From positions 3,472,001 through 3,536,000 of the forward strand of contig SPDT01000007.1 in assembly GCA_008477525.1 (NCBI GenBank): a stretch of DNA of 64,000 nucleotides, in the 5' to 3' direction. The translations under genes were made by a program, and so were the position numbers. The stretch is from Hypomyces perniciosus. Its lineage: Eukaryota; Ascomycota; Sordariomycetes; Hypocreales; Hypocreaceae. The notes beneath the pieces are model-generated. The model was not told the origin of the DNA, searched no databases, and saw only the letters and a program-made list of their open reading frames with translations. Shown piece by piece: positions 22,101-33,139 of the stretch. Positions within the stretch are counted from its first letter, which is position 1, and each line of letters opens with the position of its first letter.

Positions 22101-23291
22101 TATGAAAGTCGTACGTGAGTAAAGAAGTGGCGAGAAAAGGAGCTCAATTGAGATTGTGGGTGAGACGAAGGGGGGGGGTTGCCCGGACGTGAGTGACAGG
22201 ACAGGCTTCGACGAACGATAAATTTCTCGCTGGCTGCTTCGGCTCTTTGGAGGTTCGGAGCTAATAGAGTGCACACAGGGAGCTGGAGTTGCTGGTGGGA
22301 GAGTCACGTGACGTTTGCGCACTTTCATGCCGGCTGAATCAGCGGGGTTGGCAGTGTTGTCATTGGCTGAGGGATGGCATCTTGCTTACCCTGGAGATGA
22401 CGATGTGAATATGAAAATGAATATGTAAAGACCTCGAATATTTAGAGTGCTATCTAGTATTGATAGAGAATCTTTATTAGCTTAGATTGCCAAAAGAAGT
22501 TGCTTTAGGAGACAATTAGAGTTGATATTCATCATGAACATTAACCTTCCGGCCAGTCGATTGCTTTCCCTACCTAAGTAATCATAACATCCATCCTGAA
22601 ATCTTATGCCAACCTTTCTAACCCAGCAGTTGGAAACTATACGTGTGAGTTAACCTCCTGAACGTAGTAAAGCATCCTGTTCACAGCACGGGCCGCTAGT
22701 CCTACTCGAGTGTGTGGGCCGAGTGTAAGTGCTCTTCTCGGATAGATGCAATCCATGTTCTGATGACATATTTTTCTGTGACATGAAAGAGCTGTTTTAT
22801 TTAACTGGAAACAGTGCGAAATGATGAGGTGAAGAAGTTGAAAAGGAGCAAAAAAGACTTATAGCGATATCATAACCCGATTTCGGTGATAAGCCATCAA
22901 GATTCAAAGAAGGGGTCTGAAGGTTGTGAATATGTACTTTATGCGCACGCCATACCTTAATTGACATGCAAACATTAAACAGACCCGATTTGTCTTTGGA
23001 CACTGCGAAGATTGCCCTTTTATTCCGGGTGTGACCCTATTTTAGGACTGATCTGGTCCTTCGTTTGCTATCTGCCGATTCTTATGTGACGGAAGGACGG
23101 AATGCAAACATGACGTGTAATACCTGCCTCCTCGTAGCAAAGGAATATGAAAATTGAGCATTTCCCAATATAAAAAGACGGATTTTCTTGAAACCATGAA
23201 TCAACAACGTTAACGTCACCCCCCTGGCTATCAGCTAGTTCTGTACTGCCTCTCACCTTATTGTCTTCTTGTTGTATCACAACACATCGCC
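22101..23291. other. Divergent promoter region
   Basis: About 1.2 kb between the divergently read acyl carrier protein and carboxypeptidase genes. A+T-rich in its middle (22400-22700). No gene or repeat recognised. Confidence 0.5.
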
Positions 23292-24633
23292 ATGAAGCTT
23301 CAGGCCGGTTTGCCCCTGGCAGTCCTTGGACTCACTGCCTATGCTTGTCTCCTGCCCGAGGAGCTTGAGGCAGAGAGGCTCAGCCAAAGCTACGGATTTC
23401 CTATTGCGAAGCTGTTTTATACAGCCAACAGTGACGCTGATACTGGATTTCCCATTGGGACTGGAGACCGCTTTCAAGAAGGGGCCGTGGCGCCTCAGGG
23501 CTTGGGCACACATGATCACAACCTTGAGTCGATCCTCAACGTCGAAGAGGTCAACACAGCGCTCAAGGGCCTTGCCAAGGCATTCGACAGTGTGATGCTG
23601 TTCACGCTGCCTGTATTAACCGCCGAGAAGAGACAAGTGCGAGGCGCCATCATCGGTATCCAGTCTCGTGTCTTGATCCAGAGCGGCATCCATGCTCGCG
23701 AGCGAGGCGGTCCAGATCACGTTCTCTACTTCATCTCGGATCTTTTACATGCCCAGAAGGCCGGAACTGGCATCAAGTATGGCCCCCAGACCTACACCAA
23801 TGAGCAGGTCAACAAGGCTCTTTCTGTTGGCATGCTCATCGTTCCTTTGGTCAACCCAGACGGAGTCGCATATGACCAGCAGAGCGGCCTCTGTTGGCGC
23901 AAGAACCGCAGCCGAAGGAATACAACGGGCGAGGGAATTGGTGTCGACTTGAACCGCAACTTCGGCGCCTTGTGGGACTATAGGAGGCTCTTCAATCCAC
24001 GTGCTATGATTGTCGCCTCAGATGACCCTTACAGTGAGGTTTTCCATGGCACTGCGCCGTTTTCGGAACCAGAGACAACAAACATCGGCTGGCTCGTCAC
24101 AGACAATCCCAGTCTGTCCTGGTTCCTCGACCTGCACTCCTTCGGCGGTGACATCCTTTACAGCTGGGGCGACGATAATTCCCAGACCAGACCCGAATCA
24201 AAACTTCCAAAACAAGACCTACGATGGCAAGCGAGGTTTTCTTGGAACTGACCCGCCTGACAGCGTGTACGCTGAATTCATCGAGGAGGAAGACCTAAAT
24301 GCTCAGCAGTCTATCGCCGAGCGTATGGGAGAGGCCATGTCGAACGCCGGTAGTATTAAATACCGGCCCAAGCAGAGCGCGAACCTATACCCGACGTCTG
24401 GTGGCAGCACCGACTATGTGCTTAGCCGCTACTATGCCGGCCAGTGCGGTGTCCCTCGCATTCACGGGCTTGTTGTTGAGTTTGGTGGTCAGAGTGGTTT
24501 GCTGTGCCCCTTTTACCCGACAAAGGAGCAGTATCATGAGTCGATGCGCCAGGTGGCGTCAGGCTTGATGGAGTTTCTCTTGAATGCGGCGGGCGAGGCT
24601 GGTAAAATGAAGGTGCGGAAGTGCGAGGCATGA
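23292..24633 (+). pseudogene. M14 metallocarboxypeptidase, frameshifted
   Basis: A zinc carboxypeptidase of family M14 with an N-terminal hydrophobic signal-like segment (MKLQAGLPLAVLGLTAYA). Zinc and catalytic residues are all present: HARE (His at 23691-23693), NPDG, the substrate Arg in DLNRNF, the third zinc ligand in LDLHSF, and the catalytic Glu in VVEFGG (24478-24480). The frame that starts at 23292 runs into a stop at 24249-24251. The homologous protein continues one frame over from about 24185 to TGA at 24631-24633. No GT..AG intron of usable size can bridge the change, and the protein text is continuous across it, so one extra base near 24189 explains it best. It is therefore a recent pseudogene or a base error in the assembly. 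If intact, the product would be a secreted or vacuolar peptidase trimming C-terminal residues. Confidence 0.8.
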
Positions 24634-24972
24634 GTGTATCAGAGAATGTCAGAGTTTCGAGGAATTGCTTTGTAAATCGACGATTGCAAATTTGAATGAT
24701 CAAACTAGTATATTGCCCATTAGAATGACCAGGTAAAACGACACACTGCCCCGTTGATCGAGGCATTGATATTTGGGTTTTCTGATATCGGACTGGTTAG
24801 TGCCAAAAGGAGTCCATGGAAAGGAGTCCATGGGCCTTGAAACAACAATAAAAGGAAGGGCATTGTTTAGCACCGCATTTTATGTACAATCCAGTCATCC
24901 GCCCTCTCTCTTGGATTTTTAGTTAGGCCTTTACCACTACATCATACAAAAAAAGAAACTGGGGTTGTAAGT
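24634..24972. other. Intergenic region between convergent genes
   Basis: About 340 bp holding the 3' ends of the carboxypeptidase and NDUFS8 genes. A direct repeat of GGAGTCCATGG occurs at about 24810-24830. Nothing else is seen. Confidence 0.4.
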
Positions 24973-25977
24973 TTATCGGTAGGGTGAATCCGCCCGGATA
25001 GCGGCTGCCAGTTCAGGCTCCCACTTGTCTCCATTTGACAAAAGTTTCTCTGTGAGATACATCGTTAGCCGAGTTTGACACTAGATGGTGAGGGAGGTGG
25101 TGGCATGGATAAGGCTCTCGGGGGGGAGGCGCATAGCTACGCACCCTTGTTGTACAGCAGCTCTTCTCTCGTCTCAGTAGCGTACTCGGCGTTGGGGCTC
25201 TCCACGATGGCATCGACAGGGCAAGATTCCTGGCAGAAACCGCAGTAGATACACTTGGTCATATCGATATCGTAGCGGGTGGTGCGTCGGGAGCCGTCAG
25301 CACGCTCCTCGGCCTCGATGGTGATGGCCTGGGCAGGGCAGATCTGAGAGTCACCGTTAGCCTCTATCGCAAATCGGAATCACCATGTATAGCTCGAATG
25401 TTGGAGGGGCCTTACAGCCTCGCAAAGCTTGCACGCAATGCAGCGCTCTTCACCGGAGGGATATCGTCTCAAGGCATGCTCGCCACGGAATCGGGGGGAG
25501 ATGGGGCCCTAAATCGAGGTCAATTGTCTTGTCCAATTGCACCACCCCTCATCATCGTCCTCGCGGGTTCGGGTGTATATCCCTTGCATACCTTCTCGAA
25601 AGGATAGAAGATCGTGTATCTGCCATCCTTGTCAGCAACTCTGCTCCCTCCCACGGCTCTCAATTGGGGTCGACATACGGTGGTCGGAAGAACTGCTCCA
25701 GCAGAAGGTACATTCCCCTGGCCATCTCGGTCATGAGGAAGAACCTGCCCATGCGGTCCAGGGTGGTCTCCTTGTCCCAAGGCCACTCCACGCGCCTGCT
25801 CGTCCGGAAGTTCTGCGGCGGCGGGCCCTTGGGCGTTGCGTAGCCCCGTTGCTGCTGGTAAGGAGCCGTCAGTATCCTCGTCGCCACCACGAAGGCGCTG
25901 GTGCTGGCCGTGGCGGGAGCTCGGGTCAGCTGTCGTCGGGCGAGCATGGCCGCTGCGGCGTGCAGAGTCGGCGCCAT
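24973..25977 (-). CDS. NDUFS8: NADH:ubiquinone oxidoreductase 23-kDa subunit (NDUFS8/TYKY)
   Basis: Five minus-strand exons (25977-25679, 25619-25592, 25508-25416, 25343-25145, 25049-24973) give 231 residues; the second exon is 28 nt. An N-terminal Arg/Ala-rich mitochondrial targeting sequence ends near RGYATPKG. Two CxxCxxCxxxC clusters, at Cys132/135/138/142 and Cys171/174/177/181, bind the two [4Fe-4S] centres N6a and N6b. The flanking text [22 protein letters not shown] and the ending with YNKEKLL-type sequence are those of the Nqo9/NuoI/TYKY family. The subunit passes electrons through the hydrophilic arm of complex I at the matrix side of the inner membrane. Length and cysteine spacing are canonical, so the gene appears functional. 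Confidence 0.96.
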
Positions 25978-26366
25978 GGTCGTGTCGCTGGCGATGCGGA
26001 GGACGCAATTGACGGGATATCGGGCAGACTCGGGCGCCTTTTGGCGGGTGGAGGGGAGATTGGAGGCGGCGGTTTGACGTGATGGACTTTTGTCGGCTTT
26101 GCCTCATTGATGCTCTGCGGGATTACATTCCTCGGCCAGTGATTGGTGGTGATGGTGCTCGTGATATTCCACGTGATCAAATTCTCAACGCTATTACCAC
26201 TTCTCCGTACGCATGGCAGCATGACAACGGATTATCAGAAATATATTCAAATAAAAGACATTATTAACCTTGAATTCTATATTCATAAATACGTAAATTC
26301 ATGACACCTTTCATGATCGTGTCGCAGTTGTGTGTACATCAATGTACATCATCCGTTGATATTGCT
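25978..26366. other. Intergenic region upstream of NDUFS8
   Basis: About 390 bp, presumably the NDUFS8 promoter on one side and the 3' end of the next minus-strand gene on the other. The distal half is A+T-rich. Confidence 0.4.
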
Positions 26367-28187
26367 TTAAAAGCTCCTCTCCCAGACTCCCCACCACAAT
26401 CCCATATTTGCCGCTACTAACAAATCCAACATCTTCAGCCCGTCATGATATATAATGAGCTTCCCAAGTTTGGCCCGCTTGCCGCGATTACCTCCGCCTG
26501 CTTTCTCGCCCCCGAGATTCACATCGAAGGGCGACACCATGTCATCATCTTCATCGTCCTCATAGGGGTCATGATCAGCAGCTAATTTTAAGAGCTTGCC
26601 AAAGTGCCCGAGTCGTCGGTCCTTGGAGTCATCGTTTGTTTCGGAAGAGTGAAACAGTTCAGGTCCGGGAAGATTGAAGCGTAGTTCGCTTACGGCAACC
26701 GCTGCCGGCCTGGGTGAGTGCGCTTCGGCCACCAAGGGGTTATAGACAGCCGCCAAGCCATCATGTAGGATGTGGTGACATCTCAAGCTTCGCCCTCCAT
26801 TCCCTGTGCGGAATTCACATTTGGTATCCCAAGGACTCATAAAGGTGTACCCCCTTGGCCTCATCTTATGTTGGTCCGAATGTCCCGAGGGTGGCGATCC
26901 AACTGCGAAATCCAATGAGCCGACGGAGCCGACAGATGCCTCGCTCATGTGTCGCCCGTGTGCCTTCTTCCTAGCTGCCTGTTCTATATGGTGGAATTTG
27001 GTTCGCAGGTTTGAAGTCCAGCTTTTGCTGTATGACATGACGACTTGTCTCGAGAAGAACATTCCGCCATCGTTTCGATGTAAGCCTGCAAAATCGATGG
27101 ATGATGGCCTTGCATTCGCTATGGAACTCGATTCTACATTTCTTCTCGAGGGCATAGCACGGAATTTGGCGTAGCCAGACGCTTCAATTTGGATATCTAT
27201 TGGTGGATGTTGAGAATGAGATGGGTCCGTATGTGTTGGCGGGGAGATGGAGGGGCGGTCATACGCCGTTAGGAAGCTATCGTTTTCGTGAGATGAGATT
27301 TTGCCGATATTCCATTGATCCCCTGAGCTGGGGTCCCGCCGGATGAGGCTCAAAGTGAATGGTGGCGTTAGAAATTCACCGCGTTTCTTTGGAGACAAAG
27401 AACGGCTGTTTCTGTTATCCCCCGCACTATTCGCTCGACTCCTCATATGGCCTCTCCCATGAGCATTTTCGTCGGTCACAAGGCGATCCTGTGGTCGAGG
27501 AGGAAGTTTTTTTTCAGGACTGTTCGGCGGCAGATTCCCAAGTAGTCTGGGTCCAAGTGGTTTGCGCTTAGGTATTGGGACGAACGGTTCGGGAGTCAGT
27601 TGGTGGGCTAGTTCGGAGGAGTTATCCGACAGTCCTAGTCCGGAGTCGCTCATTTGGTTCGTGGGTACGGTGAAGGACGATTCATCATTAGAGCTAAAAG
27701 AGGCGCTTCGTTCCCTTGACGGATGGAACATCTGATCGTCTCTGATGCTCACGGGCCGCCGCTGTGGTCTGCTCTCGGATGAGCCCTCTGGAGCTAATGA
27801 TACGGTTAAGCCAGGCACAGGCTTCCTGGGGATCGTCCTTGCACGAGAGCTGTCCTCGCTGGATCTGGCAATTCCTTCGTCCCTTATCATTGACAGGCCA
27901 GGCAGTTCTGATAAAGGCATCTCGACGTGAACGTAGTAGAGACAGCTGGCAACATCTTCTGCTGTGACATTCTTGAGCTGTGGCTTAAATGGCGAGAGAA
28001 TAATATCTATGGCCAGTTAGCGGGTATGTGAAAGTTATGGGGAGTAGCAGCAACTAGTACCTCGAGTGCCCGGGACCCGCGATATATAAAGGATCAAGGG
28101 CTCATGTTTTTCTTCTGAAGGGTTTTCAGGATACTGAGGCGGGTTCCCAGCAAGGAGATTCAGAGAGGCGAGTGAGCGTGCCTCCAT
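26367..28187 (-). CDS. Conserved fungal protein of unknown function, 588 residues
   Basis: Two minus-strand exons, 28187-28061 and 28006-26367, give 588 residues. The intron (GTACTA..CATAG, 54 nt) joins an N-terminal segment MEARSLASLNLLAGN to a folded-looking block with LILYISRVPGTRDIILSPFKP and DVASCLYYVHVE. The remainder is Ser/Pro-rich and probably disordered, with patches such as KRKPLGPR and LPPRPQDR. Near the end there is an acidic run (DPYEDDEDDDMV) followed by a basic stretch and a C-terminal hydrophobic helix with LLVAANMGLWWGVWERSF that could anchor or pack against a partner. I do not recognise a named domain. The single long frame with a well-placed short 5' exon makes a real gene very likely. 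Confidence 0.8.
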
Positions 28188-29351
28188 GATAGGCTATTTC
28201 ACCCCTGCCCACGTAGAAGTGAGACTCGAGGGAAGGAAAACGACGTGCCGGGGATAAAATAAAATAAGGGGCAGATGGGTCGCGACATTGAAGGTTGCGT
28301 CAAGTCCGGCACACGATATCCCTATCTCACCGCAACGCATGAATTTGCAGGTAAAGGCGGAAATGGGCGTGAAAACCGGGAGAAGATCAACACATTTGCC
28401 CCGAGTAGGCCAAAAGGAAGAAGGAAAAAGCAGGTGTTCCCTGCCGGATCTTTAATTGAGTGAGCATCTGATTTAGCAGCCTGAGCCCAACAACGGCAAA
28501 AACATAACGTCAGCGTGCCGGGGCTGTGCCAAGGCGGCGGGTTTTATTTTTATCTCGAGCTTTGAAGATGCGGTCCGGAGGCGTGGATGAATGTTGAGCC
28601 TCTCCGGCATTGAAGCGTCAGCTGGCCCAGTGACAGAACGAGGCGAAGCTGAAGCTTTCGTGTCCCCTCTCAACTTAGGCTGCTTAGTTCAGTGATGAGT
28701 GATTGCTGACACGTGTGTCCGTATTATTGTAAAGACCCGAAACGACTACTTCGTAAATGGTGAGAATGATTGTAAGAGAGTGAGTGGCTTGTCTTAGGCT
28801 CAAGTCGGGTGGGTGTGTTTAGGTAGAGACGCACTGTACGGAGTAGAGAGCACACTGTTTTGCCGGGGCCTTCTCAGTGATGGGGAGCGGCAATGATCTA
28901 ACAGAGAGACAGTCCAAAAAAGGCTTTAGCACTGTACAGAAAAGTGGATCTACTATGGTCTCATCTTGGCTTTTCTCAACAACATAACATCATCATCTGT
29001 TGGTCATCAAACTCTTTGTCTCGACTAACCTATAAGCAGGAAACCTTATCCACATATCCATATCAGATTTCTCACCTCCTCACCATCAACTTATGTGCTT
29101 AAAATGGCCTGCATATCTCGTGTCGCGCCTGAGATACGATACAAAATCCATCTCATCAAGGTCTCGTGCATCGTGCCGCCATATGCACAGAACCAACACA
29201 AGAACAGCGCTATACATACTTCCAAAAAGATTCGCCAAGTATGCTTTACTAGTCTGAGCGACCAAGCGGTTGCCATGATTGGTAACGACAAGTGTCGTCC
29301 CGAATTGTGGACTAGCTACACAGCAAGCAAGCAATGTTCATCTATACCCGT
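28188..29351. other. Intergenic region
   Basis: About 1.2 kb upstream of the 588-residue gene and downstream of the secreted cysteine-rich gene. Motif copies CTACTTCGTA and TACGGAGTA are near 28746 and 28837. No gene recognised. Confidence 0.5.
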
Positions 29352-30009
29352 TTAGCTTGGACAATCTGTGGCCGTGGTTGTGAATGGGAATCCTGTGTGA
29401 CAATTCCAGCAAGGGCTCCTTGTCGCGCAAGCCGTCTCTGTCTTCTTCACTACGCCCGCCGCGGTCGTGCAGCCACACGGCAACGTCAAAAATTCTGCTT
29501 CTTTATTAGAGCGACATCCCCAGGACACTGGAACAGACTGTTCAATTTGCTTACCGTCTCGAATGCAAAAGCCGCCGGAGCATTCGTACTTGCAGCCTTG
29601 ACTCGTCCCTGGATGCGTCGTCACCGTGACGGTTGGGGTGCACGTCGCCGTTGGAGTCGGCTTGCAGCTGCTTCCCCCGTTTTCGTAAACATACCGAGTG
29701 CTGCAGCCGGGACAATGACCATTGCAAGGATAGCTGGTGGTTACAGTCGGAACTGCTGTTGGACATCCATGCTGGGAGCTAATGGTGGACAGAACAACGC
29801 AAAATGGTACTACACATGTGGAACACCGTCCCACGGTAGATACGACCGTCGGGCACGGGCGGTTTGATGTGGTCGTTGTGGGGTGGGCTTGAGAGAAGGA
29901 AGCTCTGCGAGAGAGTTTAGCGACATGATATGATATCGCGAAGTATGATGGTTGGGGGGATGTCATACGCCACCAGTGCGGAGAGAACGATGGTCCAGAT
30001 GGACCACAT
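29352..30009 (-). CDS. Secreted cysteine/threonine-rich protein
   Basis: Minus-strand exons 30009-29969, 29904-29555 and 29494-29352 give 177 residues. The first exon codes the signal peptide MWSIWTIVLSALVAA. The mature part has 19 cysteines among Thr/Pro-rich spacers, including CSTCVVPFC, CNGHCPGC and CGCTTAAG; this resembles fungal cell-wall-associated or effector-like proteins. The last intron is 60 nt and in frame with no stop, so an unspliced form would carry 20 extra residues; GTAAGC at the donor and the restored text favour splicing. No domain can be named. Secretion is inferred from the N-terminus, and the many cysteines suggest disulfide bonds. Confidence 0.72.
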
Positions 30010-31505
30010 GGTGAAGTAGTGAATCGAACAGGTGAGTCCGCTGAAAATCAGGATAAGGGGAGGAGAAAACCTATGTCTAGCTGATGTAGTCCTCCCTGGA
30101 CAGAGCCAAAAAGTCTGTTGAGCTCGGTGCGGCCTGCGCTTCTAAATAGTTGATGGCATACATGGCAGCTGTCACTTCCCCAGGATATTTCCGGTAGCAC
30201 AATTCCGTCCACAAAGAGAATTTGCTGTGTGGCGTTTACAGCTGAACCTCGCAAATAACGCCGATAGGTGGCTGGAAAGGCCGTTGCTCAATTGTAACGA
30301 AGGGATGTGTGGTTTACGAGGTTTGGTATGCAAGGGTGGGCCCGTCTTGAACATGGGTGTGATTCGGCCTGTAGAGATGATGTTGAGCCTTCCGGTGGGT
30401 GATGATAGATCGTTGTGTTCCTGAAGATTGTCATGACTGAAAAGGCATAAACAGCCATCGCCATTTCGAAGTTTGCCAAACCCGAGTCCAGCACCTCATC
30501 CTGTTCGCTCCGGAGAGCATTTGGTGAGTGTGAAACTGCCCTGGGCATGACTCTGACTTGGCTGGCTGCCATACCCCAGAGAACCACACCATGTGCCTGA
30601 GCGATTTCATTTGGGTTAAACTGTCTTGGCTCAACGTTCTGGACCCTGATAATGATGGGAGCTGGTGGAGGGGAATGGCGCACATGGGATTCCACTCCCA
30701 CCCCCCACAAAAATGCCTGCTTATACCTTCGAATAGAGTGCAAGCCATGTATTTGCGACTTGAGCTTTGATGGCTTCGGAATATCGGGAGTAGCTCGTCT
30801 GTTATTGGTAATCGGTATACTGCTAAGTGTATTACCGATTAATCAATGCCAAAAATAGTGTCTTACATACATTATACTTCATGCTATCGAGGCATGGCGT
30901 ATGTATAGTTGTGGAAACAAATGCGGGGGATCCTGCGGCTGGATCCGAAGAGGGTGGACCGTCGAACGGAGAACGAGAACTGAAAATTTATGTGTAACAA
31001 TCTCTCCACTGGTGGAGAGATTGATGACCCGACCCAGCCCACTGCTTCCAAGTCTGATGCCAGCTATGAGGGTATTAGAAAGGACTTATGACGATTGACC
31101 CTTGTGGGCAAATGGGTGAATGCCCCATTGTAGTATCATGAGACAATCATCCTCACACCTACAGAGTAGTGTCTATAAGACATATACCTAATAGCTTAAA
31201 TAGCAATTTTTGACGACTTCTTGGGAGCTCACGATGTGGTGATTCCGGAGAGTAATTTGTTTTCGTATTTATAGAGAGAGTTTGGAGGAGCCCTCAAGCC
31301 TATCCTTCATAATACTAGATAGAATAATACAGTGAGTGAAGTGCCCTTGGAGAAGCTATTTTTCTTCTTCCTCTCCATATCCAAACCCAAGAATAGCCCG
31401 AAGCTTGACAGGATCAGAAAAAAAAGTAGTCATTATTATTATTACCCTTGGTAGTATTAATAAGCACTCTGCTTCTGTAGAAGAGAAAAAGAAATCGAAT
31501 TGGTC
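30010..31505. other. Intergenic region
   Basis: About 1.5 kb. A 151-codon minus-strand frame at 30288-30743 lacks domain, signal and splice support. A short palindrome with CTCTCCAC and GTGGAGAG arms occurs near 31002-31020. Confidence 0.45.
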
Positions 31506-31577
31506 CGATCTAGCCAGGACTCGAACCTGGAACCTTTGCCACCGGAAAGCAACGCGCTGCCATTGCGCCACTAGACC
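31506..31577 (-). tRNA. tRNA-Arg (CCG)
   Basis: 72 nt fold as a full cloverleaf without intron. The acceptor stem pairs GGTCTAG with CTAGATC (one G-T pair), the D stem is GCGC/GCGC, the anticodon loop is TTCCGGT giving anticodon CCG (reads CGG), and the T arm is CCAGG-TTCGAGT-CCTGG. A T run follows about 60 nt downstream on the transcribed strand. A gypsy-type relic begins roughly 50 bp from its 5' end. Confidence 0.9.
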
Positions 31578-31624
31578 AATCGATATATAATTCGGCCGCC
31601 AATTTTGAGTATTCAGCACACATC

Positions 31625-32560
31625 TCACGGGGCAGATCGCAAAATCCTTTGAAAACCCGCCGAAATCATGGGAGGAAGTACAGGTTCTCCTCCACATGAC
31701 ACCGTTCGTGCGAAAATTTATTCCCGGCAGATCAGACTTGGCCCGGACAATCAAACAGGCGTTCTTTATCGAAGTCCCGAAAACCATAAAGACCGGGAAG
31801 CCATCAGTTCAGACCATGGAGGTTCGCCGTAAAGTTCCAGAATAGAACGATAATGCTCGGAAGGCCCTCCGCCAGATCTGCATGAGCGTTCGGGAGAACG
31901 CCACTTTCAGCGCCCGGTCGGGGGTGCAATTCCACCTAGCTACAGTGGGGAGAAGAAAGAGAAAGTTTCGGTAACTTTTGTAAAGCAGCTCTATATAAAA
32001 TTTACCGAAACTTTTTGCGTGACACTGTACCAACGCATCGGACACAGGAACTGGGGCGGTTCTGTTCCAAATGGAGGATACACCTCCGGGAGAGGCATGT
32101 ACCGACACAAATTTCTCCTAGGTGAGAATCGCCTTATGGATGTCATTCAAGTTAGCAGAGGGCGAGAAGAGATACTCTATACCGGAAAAAAAATATTAGC
32201 TGTCGTAAGGGCTCTGAGAGAGAGCCAGTGGATGGTCATGTACTCACCACACCCCATAAAGGTGTATACCGAACACAAGGGAATAATCGACTGTATAGCC
32301 AATATAGGGGAGGTACACGGAAAGGTGGCAAAGTGGATTGACGTCCTACAGGAATTCAACCTCAAATACATTCATCGGCTAAACACCACGAAGATTATAA
32401 GAATAGCTGATAGAATGTCACGACTCCCTAATGCACTCCGAGACGAGGTGATACTAATTAAGTACAGAATTGGTGTCGAAGTGATAGTAGAGATAAGTCT
32501 AAGCTCCAACTTCTCTGCCAGGACTGATATTCGTGTGGGTATAAAAGCATATTAGTACCA
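31625..32560 (+). mobile_element. Gypsy-type retrotransposon pol relic, interrupted by a nested element
   Basis: The plus strand codes a recognisable tail of reverse transcriptase: SWEEVQVLLHMTPF and RKFIPGRSDLARTIKQAF at about 31665-31760. After the nested element it resumes with ASDTGTGAVLFQ, the start of the RNase H-like domain. A later frame reads ILAVVRALRE, VYTEHKGIIDCIAN, KWIDVLQEFNLKYIHR and ADRMSRLP, the standard Ty3/gypsy RNase H order. Stops (for example after KVPE near 31842) and at least one frame change show that it is dead. No long terminal repeats, integrase or gag were found, so only a fragment remains. Confidence 0.8.
31941..32029. mobile_element. TA-flanked inverted-repeat element, copy 2 (89 bp)
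   Basis: Nearly identical to 16141-16223, differing by an extra GAGAAA-type hexamer near the left end and four or so base changes. It sits inside the gypsy pol relic at a TA dinucleotide that is duplicated at its ends. Confidence 0.82.
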
Positions 32561-32797
32561 ACTGTTTGGACTTAAAATTGTGGCTCCGGATTTTCCATAG
32601 TATTGCCGAAAGAAAGGTGCACTTCACCCCACCCACTCTTTTAGCTCTTCATATCCCTTTTTTCCCCCCCTAGTATCGCCCATTCTTCATCTCCACACCA
32701 CAATCCAGCCAACCCTCGCATCCATCCTTGCAATCATCTGATCCCTGACCCTTTCACATATTTATGCATATTTGCATAGTCCGGTTTCAACTGTGAA

Positions 32798-33049
32798 ATG
32801 GAGGACGGGAATGCAAGCCCCCCGCGACCCGATTTTGCGAAAATTAGCGATGTCGTTACCAATGAGTTTCCTAAATTGGTGAATAACGCTCTGTTTCGGA
32901 ATGGCGATGAGATCATTGCCATATTGCGCCGCCTGGAAACAGGCCAGGCTACCGTAAATGCTCGCCTAGAGCAACTCGAGAACAACCTACGAGACTTCCG
33001 GAACGATTATGATTCCAACAAGAGAGTCACGAATTTTGTGGCCAACTAA
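32798..33049 (+). CDS. Short coiled-coil ORF, probably truncated
   Basis: An 83-codon frame beginning MEDGNASPPRPDF. The middle part, with IIAILRRLETGQATVNARLEQLENNLRDF, has heptad spacing of a coiled coil. Longer fungal proteins of unknown function that I recall have a similar start and coiled coil followed by a conserved tail, which is missing here. The stop codon lies inside a perfect 12-bp inverted repeat. It may be a young truncated gene or part of the decayed region that follows. Confidence 0.4.
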   Translation: MEDGNASPPRPDFAKISDVVTNEFPKLVNNALFRNGDEIIAILRRLETGQATVNARLEQLENNLRDFRNDYDSNKRVTNFVAN

Positions 33050-33071
33050 AAGGCGAAGTCCTTTTAGTTGG
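33042..33071. repeat. Perfect 12-bp inverted repeat with 6-nt loop
   Basis: CCAACTAAAAGG (33042-33053), loop CGAAGT, CCTTTTAGTTGG (33060-33071). The left arm contains the TAA stop of the preceding short ORF. Confidence 0.85.
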
Positions 33072-33139
33072 TTTCCAGAGGACCCACCAACGGGTACACC
33101 AAACATCGATGAGATTCTATTAATTTTAAATCTTTCGAG

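Noticed and set aside
24150..24251. An intron to explain the carboxypeptidase frame change
   Set aside because: The only GT..AG pair in the interval is 38 nt and lands in the wrong phase while removing conserved residues.
30288..30743. 151-codon minus-strand frame
   Set aside because: Overlaps other equally long frames, no recognisable motif and no plausible splice partner.
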